Shown one piece after another: positions 17,704 to 26,823 of a stretch of DNA of 41,896 nt. The DNA is from Bacteroidota bacterium. GTDB taxonomy: Bacteria; Bacteroidota; Ignavibacteria; UBA10030; UBA8401. The stretch spans positions 1-41,896 of the forward strand of contig JABWAK010000014.1 of assembly GCA_013361065.1 (NCBI GenBank), written 5' to 3'. Positions within the stretch are counted from its first letter, which is position 1, and each line of letters opens with the position of its first letter. The notes beneath the pieces are model-generated. The model saw only the letters and a program-made list of their open reading frames with translations, did not search any database and had not been told where the DNA came from. The translations under genes were made by a program, and so were the position numbers.

Positions 17704-20187
17704 TCACCGACCGGTGATCTCCCTGATCGCATCCGAGATGTGCGGTGAACCGGGAAGATACTGCTGAGCGAGGGTGAGGATCTTCAGCGCGGGATAGGTG
17801 CGGCGACGTTCCCGATAAAGTGATGACAGAACGAGAACAGCAGATTCCCGGTCCGGCTGCAGCATCACTGCCCGGCGGAGCGATGCGATCCGGGCATCGG
17901 ACAGACCGAGCCGTTCGTACGCTGCCGCCATCCGTTCCTGGATGCCGGCCTGCTGCTCAGCTGTGCGGGCCTGCCTCCCTTCGTCGATCAGGCTGAAGAG
18001 CTCGCCGAACGGAGCAATGGATGGTTCTCCCGGGAAGGAGCGCTGCAGCACGGTAAAGGCTCCCCGGGCATTCACCGTATCCCCGATCTGGAGTGAGAAA
18101 TGGATGAAGAGATTGTAAGCAGGGATATATGACCGTTGCTGCATGACAGCAGCATTCAGGAAGCGCAAGGCGGTTGTCCGCATATCCAGTTCCCAATAAT
18201 TCACGGCCAGATTGAACAGGATGTCTGCCCGTTGCGCCGAATCGGAGGTCCGCTGCAATGCCGTCAGCTGATCGAGCATCGTGGCGTGGAATCCTGCTTT
18301 CTGTGCATATCCGATCCCCTGCGGCATCCCCTGCAGTGTGGCAAAGAGCAACCGGGCGGAATCAAGGGAGCCAAGGCATTCCAGCGTTACGGCATGATAA
18401 TATCGGAACAACGGATGGACCTCCGCCAACCTCTGTTCCGCTCGGAAGAAACGCTCGAGCTGCCGGAAATCACCATTGTCCACCAGATGTGCAAGGGTCT
18501 GCACTGCACCGGCGGACCGAAGTGCCGGTCTCCCGCTCTCCGCCTGCCGTACAGCGAAGATATCGAAGCCTCCTGCACTTCCCTGCTGTTCGAACGAGTA
18601 TGTCCGGCTCAGTCCCATCAGCAGATCGAATTCGCGGACTCCGGCGCGGTCCCGTGACGAAACGATGTACCGGACATCATAGTCCCGGATCATCTGCTCG
18701 AACGCCGATAGGCCGGAGAACTCATTCATCAGCAGCACCTTGGTCCCGGGCAGCACGATGCCGAACTCCTTCCGTTTGGCGATGATCACGTCCGGCTGCA
18801 GACCGCGTTTGATGAACCACTCTGCCGCCAATGGGAAGGATGTTGCGAACTCCGTCGGTACGGACGCAGAGGAACGGTCGAACTGCTCCGTTGATGTTGA
18901 TGCCGATCGATAGGCCGAAGCACGACCGATCATCTCTGCCGTCCACAGCAGATTCGGCAGCATCAGAAACAATGCAGCCGCAATGACGATACGCTTCATG
19001 AGGATATTCCGGCCCGTCATGAACGCATCCACACCCTGTGCCGCCAGAATGAGCAGGATCAGAAGCAACGGATAGGTGAAACGGATATCGGCAACAGGAT
19101 AGAGCAGCACCATGACGCTGTAGAAGATGATGAAGAGTGAATATATAGGAGCAAGCCGGCCATTTCGGAATTCTCTGATCATCCCGGTGACCACCGAACC
19201 TGCAGCGAGCACAGCGGCGATGATGAACCTGGGAGCCACGATCCGCTGCGCCGCCGTTATCATCAGAGAGGACCGGTCCACCACGCTATAGAATGTCGGC
19301 CGCACCTCTCCATCCAGACCGAACTGAGGATAGTGGAACAATCCCGGCAGTTCGCGGAGATAGAATGCTGCATTCACCGTGATCCGTGCGACGATCTCCT
19401 GCAGGAACGCTGTCCGGCCCGATGTGAGGATGTTGCTCCCGAACAGCAGAGAATTCCGGAGGTCCGGTTGTTCACGGCCTGCCACGATGATCTCATTGCG
19501 GACGTACCATGCACCGAACACCAGCACGATCCCGACGAAGGTCCATCCTGCCATATCATACTTCCGGTGCAGCACAAGGAACAGAAGCACAACAGGGACA
19601 AGGACGATACCGATCTCCCGGGTCAGCACCGATGCAGCAAGCACTACAGTCAACCATACCATGGTTGCTGTGTCAGCGGCTCCTTCATTCCCGACACGGG
19701 ACATCAGGGAGAACAGCACGATCAGCAGCAGCAGGAAGAGCGGCTCTGAGAGCAGCTGTGTGGAATAATGCAGTGTGAAGGGATGGAATGCCAGTAATGC
19801 AAGTGCGATCCCGGCTGGCACTGCTGATACCTTCCCTTTCACGAACCGGTGGAACAGAAGGAGCATCACGGCGGTGATGATCAGGGTACCGAATTTCAAC
19901 GCATAAGGAGTGAGCGGCAGAAGCCACGCGAACGGAGCAATGAGGACAGGATACAGCGGTGCATGAACAACATACCGCGGTGCTTCGGGGTCCGTGGTAT
20001 CCACGAATCCCTCCCCTGCGGCTATGGAACGTGCCCAGATCTCATACCGTGCACTGTCCGGTGTATAGGAACTCGTTTGAGTAACGGAGAACGCTGCGGT
20101 GACGATGAACAGCAGGATAAGGATCGATGCAGCTCGATCGGCAGGATCCCGAAAAGCGTCAGAGAGGGAGCGAACGATGCGGTTCAT
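17704..20187 (-). CDS. GT-C family (GT39/ArnT-like) glycosyltransferase with C-terminal TPR region
   Basis: TPDSARYEIWARSIAAGEGFVDTTDPEAPRYVVHAPLYPVLIAPFAWL, multi-TM core, TPR-like C-terminus. Confidence 0.72.
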   Translation of the reverse strand: MNRIVRSLSDAFRDPADRAASILILLFIVTAAFSVTQTSSYTPDSARYEIWARSIAAGEGFVDTTDPEAPRYVVHAPLYPVLIAPFAWLLPLTPYALKFGTLIITAVMLLLFHRFVKGKVSAVPAGIALALLAFHPFTLHYSTQLLSEPLFLLLLIVLFSLMSRVGNEGAADTATMVWLTVVLAASVLTREIGIVLVPVVLLFLVLHRKYDMAGWTFVGIVLVFGAWYVRNEIIVAGREQPDLRNSLLFGSNILTSGRTAFLQEIVARITVNAAFYLRELPGLFHYPQFGLDGEVRPTFYSVVDRSSLMITAAQRIVAPRFIIAAVLAAGSVVTGMIREFRNGRLAPIYSLFIIFYSVMVLLYPVADIRFTYPLLLILLILAAQGVDAFMTGRNILMKRIVIAAALFLMLPNLLWTAEMIGRASAYRSASTSTEQFDRSSASVPTEFATSFPLAAEWFIKRGLQPDVIIAKRKEFGIVLPGTKVLLMNEFSGLSAFEQMIRDYDVRYIVSSRDRAGVREFDLLMGLSRTYSFEQQGSAGGFDIFAVRQAESGRPALRSAGAVQTLAHLVDNGDFRQLERFFRAEQRLAEVHPLFRYYHAVTLECLGSLDSARLLFATLQGMPQGIGYAQKAGFHATMLDQLTALQRTSDSAQRADILFNLAVNYWELDMRTTALRFLNAAVMQQRSYIPAYNLFIHFSLQIGDTVNARGAFTVLQRSFPGEPSIAPFGELFSLIDEGRQARTAEQQAGIQERMAAAYERLGLSDARIASLRRAVMLQPDRESAVLVLSSLYRERRRTYPALKILTLAQQYLPGSPHISDAIREITGR

Positions 20188-20238
20188 GGTCGGCCGGGAC
20201 AGGTGGGATCACGTGATGTTCGGGACAGCGGACAGGAA

Positions 20239-20273
20239 CTTCCTGCCGGAGCATGGTCCGCTCCGGCAGGAAG
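20239..20273 (-). terminator. Strong hairpin after matrixin gene (no U-tract)
   Basis: CTTCCTGCCGGAGC-ATGGTCC-GCTCCGGCAGGAAG, 14-bp perfect stem just after the stop at 20280. Confidence 0.55.
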
Positions 20274-20279
20274 AATCGG

Positions 20280-22250
20280 TCATTTCAGGAGCAGCATTTT
20301 CCGGGAGACTGTACGGCCTGCGGCGGAGGCGGTAACGAGATAGACACCGCTGGCGAGCCGTGCGCCGTCGAACGATGCGGAATATTCACCGGCCTGCATC
20401 CGGTCATTGACGAGCGTCGCGACCTCTTCACCCAGGGACGAATATACTTTCACCGTCACCAGTCCTTCTGCCGGGACAGCGAACGAGACCGTCGTGGACG
20501 GGTTGAACGGATTCGGATAGTTCTGGCGGAGTTCGAATGCCGACGGGACTCCCTCATGACGGACCACACCATTGGGGATATCGATCACTGCCCTGACCGC
20601 CAGATTGTATCCCTTATTGAAATTGGACGGTTCCATCAGATTGAACCATGCCATGCCGGAACCGCCGTCGAAGTACGACGAGGAACGGTTCGTCGGGCTG
20701 CTGCCGTCGTCACTGACGAACTGGATGGAATCGGTCGCGGCACCGACCACTTCGAACACCACATGGAAGTGGACATTGGCCGTCACCTGGAGGTTCTGTC
20801 CGCTGAAATCGGCGATGTTATACGTGCTCTTCGTGATCTGGCTGAACGGGATCGTGACCGCATTCCCGATCTGAGTGCCGGGGATACCGCCGAGACTGCC
20901 GGACGTATTGTTGTGGATCGATACCTTCAGCGAACCGGTGCCGTCGATGGCATCGGCACTGCCGTTGATATAGTACTCCGCACGGAGCAGTTTGCCGTTG
21001 GCACCCGGTGTGAAACGGACCGCGTAACGTTTGTCCCCGAAGCTCGAAGGCAGTTCGAAGACGCTGCTCAGCGCACCGTGATACTGCAGGATGTTCGTAA
21101 TGGGAACATTCGGTTGTTTGTTCGCGATCAGATTGATGCCGGAGGTGGTCCCGCCGGCGGTGACAGCGATCGCCGTACGGGCGGCCGGGTCATCCGTGGA
21201 GGGCTCGGCGGATTCTGCGCCGGCATTGTAATATTCCGTCAGCACCGGATTGATGAAAGAAAGATCGGTCGCAGAAGTGGCGTACGGTCCGACACTGGAG
21301 CCTTTGATGAAGGAGCTCTTCACCGGTTCGATGCGGAGATAGTAGTTCCCGGCAGCAAGTCCCTGCACCGTGTACGTCCCGTTGTTCTGCACGAGGTAAT
21401 CGGTAACGGTCGAGATCTGATTGGTCAGCGAATCGCTGCCGGTGCTGACCGCCACGACATTCGCGCCGCGGACCACGGACGCATCGAACCGCACCACCGT
21501 ACCGGTGATCTTCCCGGTGGAGGTGGCAAAATTCGCTTTGGGATAGAGCTGGGAGACGGAGGAGATATCGTCCGGATTGAGTGTGGCAAGATGCGTGTCG
21601 TCATCCGTCGAGGTCGGATACATGGTCGGGATGTGCGCATCGTTCGCTGCGTTCCCGTCACCGACGAACGGCATATTGATCTGTGAATGGTCGAGACCGA
21701 TGAAATGACCGAACTCGTGCACGAAGGTCGCCTTGAACTGCGCTTCGGTGAACGGATTGTTCGCCATCTTCCCGTTCATCACCGATTGCCCTTCGGCATA
21801 GAAGCCGGCGTTGGGACCGGAGGTGAAATAGGAGGAGCCGGCGAATCCGATGGTGGAATTGGAGGCATTCGCGCCGAAGATGGCATCGATGATGGAGCCG
21901 TCGGTATCGAAAATGACCGGATTCACACCGTCATTGAACTTGTCCAGCACCGTGGTGTAATTCGCCGCGGTGATATCCGACGCGAGCTGTCCGCCGTTGG
22001 TGAAAGTGATCTGGGCGGTGCTCACTGCCTGCCACGTTGCGAAACTGGTCGTGACCAGATTCGTCGCAACGGTGTTGGAGAAACTCCCCATCGCGCCGAG
22101 ATCGGTCTTATAGGTGATGGCAACAGCATTATTGTATTTCACCGGCTGTCCGTTGAAGACGGAGAGCGGTCCGCCGGCACGAAGCACTGTGACAGGAATG
22201 ACCGCAAGCAGGAGGAACAGAGAAACGAGGGAACGGGCTGATGTCTTCAT
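20280..22250 (-). CDS. Secreted matrixin-type metalloprotease with T9SS C-terminal sorting domain
   Basis: Signal peptide; HEFGHFIGLDHSQ zinc motif and later TMYP Met-turn; C-terminus FELRQNYPNPFNPSTTVSFAVPAEGLVTVKVYSSLGEEVATLVNDRMQAGEYSASFDGARLASGVYLVTASAAGRTVSRKMLLLK. Confidence 0.9.
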   Translation of the reverse strand: MKTSARSLVSLFLLLAVIPVTVLRAGGPLSVFNGQPVKYNNAVAITYKTDLGAMGSFSNTVATNLVTTSFATWQAVSTAQITFTNGGQLASDITAANYTTVLDKFNDGVNPVIFDTDGSIIDAIFGANASNSTIGFAGSSYFTSGPNAGFYAEGQSVMNGKMANNPFTEAQFKATFVHEFGHFIGLDHSQINMPFVGDGNAANDAHIPTMYPTSTDDDTHLATLNPDDISSVSQLYPKANFATSTGKITGTVVRFDASVVRGANVVAVSTGSDSLTNQISTVTDYLVQNNGTYTVQGLAAGNYYLRIEPVKSSFIKGSSVGPYATSATDLSFINPVLTEYYNAGAESAEPSTDDPAARTAIAVTAGGTTSGINLIANKQPNVPITNILQYHGALSSVFELPSSFGDKRYAVRFTPGANGKLLRAEYYINGSADAIDGTGSLKVSIHNNTSGSLGGIPGTQIGNAVTIPFSQITKSTYNIADFSGQNLQVTANVHFHVVFEVVGAATDSIQFVSDDGSSPTNRSSSYFDGGSGMAWFNLMEPSNFNKGYNLAVRAVIDIPNGVVRHEGVPSAFELRQNYPNPFNPSTTVSFAVPAEGLVTVKVYSSLGEEVATLVNDRMQAGEYSASFDGARLASGVYLVTASAAGRTVSRKMLLLK

Positions 22251-22258
22251 CGGTCCTC

Positions 22259-22831
22259 CTATCGTTTGATCAGTTGAACATACGAACGGACGAGCGACGT
22301 GAACTCTTCCACATCCATCGTTCCATCCTCTTCCAGCGAAGCGGGGGCGCGTTTGGCCAGCGACTTCCCGACGGTGAGTCCGGTGAAGAGCGAAGGATTC
22401 TTCGTCAGATTCCGCACGACCGTCTTCGCCGTTCCCTCCTGCACGATCATGAACTTCCCTTGCTGCATCCCGACCGGGCTCTGCATTCCGATGGAACTTG
22501 GGGCGGTCAGGAACAGGATGGACCGTTCACCCTGTGCATAGCGCGGAAGGTGCTTCGGATAGTTCGCGAGACCGTCCGCTTCGCCGCCGTATTGCTTGAA
22601 GGTGATGGTCCCATTGACAGCGCCGTGGAAGGATTCGTTCACGTTCATCGTCACCCAGGTGACCAGCAGACCGGATTCCGGGTCCTTCCCTGTCCTGGTG
22701 CCAGTGACCGTCCCGTCGATGATGGTACCGGCATCGCGGACCAATTGTTCGATGTTCAGCGGTATGGTCCGTTGTGCGGTCGCTGTGTGCGTCCAGAGCA
22801 GGACCACCAGAAGAAGCAGGAAGCGTTTCAT
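22259..22831 (-). CDS. Small secreted protein paired with the matrixin
   Basis: Start chosen at MKRFLLLLVVLLWTHTATAQ (signal peptide), internal to the 270-aa ORF; stop 8 nt before the matrixin start. Confidence 0.72.
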   Translation of the reverse strand: MKRFLLLLVVLLWTHTATAQRTIPLNIEQLVRDAGTIIDGTVTGTRTGKDPESGLLVTWVTMNVNESFHGAVNGTITFKQYGGEADGLANYPKHLPRYAQGERSILFLTAPSSIGMQSPVGMQQGKFMIVQEGTAKTVVRNLTKNPSLFTGLTVGKSLAKRAPASLEEDGTMDVEEFTSLVRSYVQLIKR

Positions 22832-22887
22832 GAAATCCTCATGTTGGTGAACGATGGTAGGTTCGTGCGCGACATCGATTGCATGAT

Positions 22888-22917
22888 CGGTCATTTCCGG
22901 CTGGCCGGAAATGACCG
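22888..22917 (-). terminator. Strong hairpin after secA (no U-tract)
   Basis: CGGTCATTTCCGG-CTGG-CCGGAAATGACCG, 13-bp perfect stem just after the secA stop. Confidence 0.5.
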
Positions 22918-22928
22918 CGGGCACACCG

Positions 22929-25900
22929 TCAGGCCCCTTTGCCGTGGCAATTCTTGTATTTCTTCCCGCTGCCGCAGGGACAGGGATCATTGCGTCCGAC
23001 CTTGTCGCCGGAGATGATCTGCTGGACCTTCGGTGCCTGCTGCTGCGCCTGCGGCTGGCCGCCCTCGACATCCTCCGGCGCTCCCTGGAATCCCATGCCG
23101 GTGGAAGCGGAATGGGTCATGGTCATCCGGTCCCGGTTGAACCCGCGCCGCTGCTGCTGTGCTTCGAGCTGCTGCTGGTTCTCGGGGAAGAGTTTGAAGA
23201 CCATATTGAGCGCTTCGCGGTTGAGCAGTCCGAGCAGTTCCACGAACATCTTGTACGCTTCGGATTTGTACTCCAGGATCGGGTCCTTCTGACCGTAGGC
23301 ACGGAGATAGATCCCCTCCTTCAGGTCATCCATCTCGCGCAGATGTTCCTTCCACCGGGCATCGATCACCTGCAGCATCGACACCTTCTGAATGAAGTCC
23401 ATCGCCGGAGCGCCGATCGATTCACGTTTGCGCTTCAGGAACTCCTTGGCCGCTTCGATGATCCGCTCCTTGAGTCCGTTCGCACCGAGCGACTGGAACT
23501 CCTTCGGGGTGATCTGCAGGTCGATGAGGAGGTTCGCCCGGAGCTCGTCCCGCATCTCGTCGATTGTACCGGCCTCATAATGCCGTTCCACCACATCGTC
23601 CGCATAGTCGTCCAGCATGCGGTGCACCTCATCGTCCAGCTGCTCGCCGAGCAGTGCACTGCGGCGCTTCGCGTAGATCACCTCGCGCTGCTGGTTCATC
23701 ACGTTATCGTATTCCAGCAGCCGTTTCCGGATGCCGAAGTTGTTCTCCTCCACCTTCTTCTGGGCCCGTTCGATCATGCGGGTGATCATCGTATGCTCGA
23801 TCACCTCACCCTCTTCCGCTCCCATCTTGGTCATTACCGATGCGATACGGTCGCTGCCGAACAGACGCATCAGGTCATCCTCCAGCGAGAGGAAGAATTT
23901 GGTCATACCGGGATCGCCCTGACGGCCGGAACGGCCGCGCAGCTGCCGGTCGATACGCCGCGCCTCGTGGCGCTCCGTACCGATGATGGCAAGACCGCCT
24001 GCTTCCCGCACGCCGGGACCGAGCTTGATGTCCGTTCCGCGGCCTGCCATGTTCGTGGCGATGGTGACCGCACCGGGAAGACCGGCGTTGGTGACGATCT
24101 CCGCCTCGCGCTGATGCTGTTTGGCGTTCAGCACGTTATGCGGGATCTTCTCGCGGGACATCATACGGCTCAGTGTCTCGGAGACCTCAACGCTCGTCGT
24201 TCCGACGAGCACCGGCTGTTTCTTCTCGCGCAGTTCCTTGATGTGCGCGATCACGGCGTTATACTTCTCCCGTTTCGTGCGGTACACCAGGTCGTTCAGG
24301 TCCTCGCGGATCACTTTCTTGTTGGTCGGAATGACGACCACATCCAGCTTGTAGATATCGAAGAATTCGGCCGCTTCCGTTTCCGCCGTACCGGTCATAC
24401 CGGCGAGCTTCTTATAGAGGCGGAAGTAGTTCTGCAGCGTTACCGTGGCGAGGGTCTGGGTATCACGTTCGACGTGGACCCCTTCCTTCGCTTCGATCGC
24501 CTGATGGAGACCGTCTGAATACCGCCGTCCGTGCAGGATACGACCGGTGAACTCATCGACGATCTGCACCTTGCCGTCCTCGGTGACGACGTACTCCACA
24601 TCCTTGTCATAGAGCGAATAGGCGCGGAGCAGCTGACGCACGGTGTGGACGCGGTCGCTTCGTTCCGCATAGAGCTTGTTGATCTCGTCCTTCTTCAGCT
24701 GTTTCTGTTCATAGCTGAGTGCGGCATCGTTCTCCACGACGCTCATCTCGGTGCCGACATCGGGCAGCACGAACATATCCTTGTCCGTACCGCTCGCCAT
24801 GAACTCGCGGCCCTTCTCGGTGAGGTCGATGGAATGGTTCCGTTCGTCCACCGCATAATAGAGCTCATCGTCGATCTCGTGCAGACGTTTGTTCTGCTCG
24901 GCGATGTAGACCGATTCGGTCTCCAGCATCAGCTTCTTCGGAGCGCCTTCGGAGAACATCTTGGTCAGTTTGTTGTTCTTCGGGTCCCCGCGGTACGCGC
25001 GGAACAGCAGCACGCCGGCCTCGGAGGTCTTGCCGTCGTTCAGCAGTTTCTCCGCTTCGGCCACGATCCGTGCGACCATGCTCTTCTGGGTGCTCACCAA
25101 GCGTTCCACGCGCGGCTTCATCTCGTTGTACTTATGGTCATCCACCTCCACCGGACCGCTAATGATAAGCGGCGTCCGGGCCTCGTCGATCAGCACGGAA
25201 TCGACCTCGTCCACGATGGCATAATAGTGGCCCCGCTGCACCATCTCATCCGGAGTGTGGACCATATTGTCCCGCAGGTAGTCGAATCCGAACTCGTTGT
25301 TGGTGCCGTAGGTGATATCGCAGTTGTACTGTTCGCGGCGGATGAACGGGTTCTGATTGGTGACGATGCAGCCGACGGTCATACCATGGAACTTGAAGAC
25401 ATTCCCCATCCATTCGCTGTCGCGGCGGGCCAGGTAATCGTTCACGGTGACCAGATGGACCCCTTTGCCGGCGAGCGCATTCAGATACATCGGTGCGACC
25501 GCCACGAGGGTCTTACCTTCACCGGTGGCCATCTCGGAGATCTTCCCCTGATGCAGAACGATACCGCCCATCAGCTGCACGTCGTAGGGTACCATCTCCC
25601 ACTTCAGCATATGACCGACCACATTGAATTCCTGTCCGACCATCCGGCGGCAGGTCTCCTTCACCACGGCGAACGCTTCCGGCAGGAGTTCATCCAGCGT
25701 CTCTTTGATGGTCTCGAGTTCTTCCTTCTGCAATTCCTCCAGCTGCAGATGGAGTTCCTCCCGCTTCGCATCATCCGTCTCCGCTGCGAGGGTCCCTTTC
25801 AGTTCCGTGATCTGCTCCCGCGTTTCCTGCAGGGCATCGGCGATCCGCTGCCGGAACTCCTGCGTCTTGGCGCGGAGTTCATCGTCCGACAGTCCGGCCA

Positions 25901-26000
25901 GCAGTTCGAACTGTTCATTGATCTCCTGCACGAGCGGGAGCATCAGATTGATATCCTTCTCTTTTTTGCTGCCGAAGAGGCCGCTTAAAAATTTGAGCAT
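22929..26000 (-). CDS. secA: Preprotein translocase ATPase SecA
   Basis: MATGEGKTLVAVAPMYLNAL, VDEVDSVLIDEARTPLIISG, MAGRGTDIKLGPGV, C-terminal zinc motif VGRNDPCPCGSGKKYKNCHGK. Confidence 0.97.
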   Translation of the reverse strand: MLKFLSGLFGSKKEKDINLMLPLVQEINEQFELLAGLSDDELRAKTQEFRQRIADALQETREQITELKGTLAAETDDAKREELHLQLEELQKEELETIKETLDELLPEAFAVVKETCRRMVGQEFNVVGHMLKWEMVPYDVQLMGGIVLHQGKISEMATGEGKTLVAVAPMYLNALAGKGVHLVTVNDYLARRDSEWMGNVFKFHGMTVGCIVTNQNPFIRREQYNCDITYGTNNEFGFDYLRDNMVHTPDEMVQRGHYYAIVDEVDSVLIDEARTPLIISGPVEVDDHKYNEMKPRVERLVSTQKSMVARIVAEAEKLLNDGKTSEAGVLLFRAYRGDPKNNKLTKMFSEGAPKKLMLETESVYIAEQNKRLHEIDDELYYAVDERNHSIDLTEKGREFMASGTDKDMFVLPDVGTEMSVVENDAALSYEQKQLKKDEINKLYAERSDRVHTVRQLLRAYSLYDKDVEYVVTEDGKVQIVDEFTGRILHGRRYSDGLHQAIEAKEGVHVERDTQTLATVTLQNYFRLYKKLAGMTGTAETEAAEFFDIYKLDVVVIPTNKKVIREDLNDLVYRTKREKYNAVIAHIKELREKKQPVLVGTTSVEVSETLSRMMSREKIPHNVLNAKQHQREAEIVTNAGLPGAVTIATNMAGRGTDIKLGPGVREAGGLAIIGTERHEARRIDRQLRGRSGRQGDPGMTKFFLSLEDDLMRLFGSDRIASVMTKMGAEEGEVIEHTMITRMIERAQKKVEENNFGIRKRLLEYDNVMNQQREVIYAKRRSALLGEQLDDEVHRMLDDYADDVVERHYEAGTIDEMRDELRANLLIDLQITPKEFQSLGANGLKERIIEAAKEFLKRKRESIGAPAMDFIQKVSMLQVIDARWKEHLREMDDLKEGIYLRAYGQKDPILEYKSEAYKMFVELLGLLNREALNMVFKLFPENQQQLEAQQQRRGFNRDRMTMTHSASTGMGFQGAPEDVEGGQPQAQQQAPKVQQIISGDKVGRNDPCPCGSGKKYKNCHGKGA

Positions 26001-26123
26001 TGCATTCCTTTTCCGATAGTGTACCGAATGTGGTATTGCTGCGATAATATACGAAATAATGGGACGGCAGGACAGACATCCCTCCCGTCATAGACGAACC
26101 GGAGGGCGGGATATGTTCCGGAT

Positions 26124-26690
26124 CTATGCTGTCTTCTGCTTCCGTTTACCGCTCACCCATTTGACCTCCTCCACCCCGTCCTTGTGATTGGCATACCGGG
26201 CCATCACGAAGAGCAGGTCCGACAGGCGGTTAAGATAGACGATCACCGCATCGCCGATATCCTCGTTGCGGGAGAGACGGACGACGTTCCGTTCCGCGCG
26301 GCGGCAGACGGTCCGCGCAAGATGGAGATGTGCCGCGGTCGGCGAACCGCCCGGCAGGATGAACGTCTTGAGCGGCTGGAGTTCCTTCTCGAGCGCATCG
26401 ATCGTCCGTTCGAGCAGGACGGCATGGCGGCGTTTGATGCGGGGGATGAAAGGACTCTGATGCGCGATCGGTGTGGCGAGGTCCGCTCCCAGTTCGAACA
26501 GCTGGTGCTGGATCTTTGCCAGGATACGGTCGATGGAAGGATGCGGTTTAGCCGCACGGATGACACCGAGTTCACAGTTCAGTTCGTCCACCGAACCGTA
26601 GGCTTCGATCCGCTGTGCATCCTTCGGCACCCGTTCCCCTCCGAACAGTGCCGTCTCCCCTTTGTCACCGGTTTTGGTATAGATCTTCAT
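26124..26690 (-). CDS. PduO-type cob(I)alamin adenosyltransferase
   Basis: MKIYTKTGDKGETALFGGERVPKDAQRIEAYGSVDELN and later RTVCRRAERNVV, YLNRLSDLLFVMAR, characteristic of the PduO-type family. Confidence 0.92.
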   Translation of the reverse strand: MKIYTKTGDKGETALFGGERVPKDAQRIEAYGSVDELNCELGVIRAAKPHPSIDRILAKIQHQLFELGADLATPIAHQSPFIPRIKRRHAVLLERTIDALEKELQPLKTFILPGGSPTAAHLHLARTVCRRAERNVVRLSRNEDIGDAVIVYLNRLSDLLFVMARYANHKDGVEEVKWVSGKRKQKTA

Positions 26691-26700
26691 GGTCCTCCCG

Positions 26701-26735
26701 AAAAAAAACGAGGGACAACCGCACCGGGTTGTCCC
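26701..26735 (-). promoter_or_regulatory. Terminator-like hairpin plus U8 in the 5' leader of the adenosyltransferase gene
   Basis: Reverse strand GGGACAACC-cggtgc-GGTTGTCCC-TCG-TTTTTTTT-CGGGAGGACC-ATG. Confidence 0.65.
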
Positions 26736-26741
26736 GCTCCA

Positions 26742-26770
26742 ATATTAGCACAAGTTTGGCGTATATCCAA
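26742..26770 (-). promoter_or_regulatory. Candidate sigma70-like promoter for the adenosyltransferase gene
   Basis: Reverse strand TTGGAT, 17 nt, TAATAT. Confidence 0.45.
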
Positions 26771-26801
26771 AAAGTAAAACGCCCGGTATGTACCGGGCGT
26801 T
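26771..26801 (-). terminator. Rho-independent terminator of the phosphodiesterase gene
   Basis: AACGCCCGGTA-tg-TACCGGGCGTT; reverse strand followed by TTACTTTTTGG. Confidence 0.8.
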
Positions 26802-26823
26802 CCACGTTTGCAGGGAATAACAC

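Noticed and set aside
22832-23071. N-terminal extension of the 270-aa ORF at 22259..23071
   Set aside because: It overlaps the secA 3' end and its hairpin, and an internal ATG at 22831 opens a clear signal peptide; extension is an artefact.
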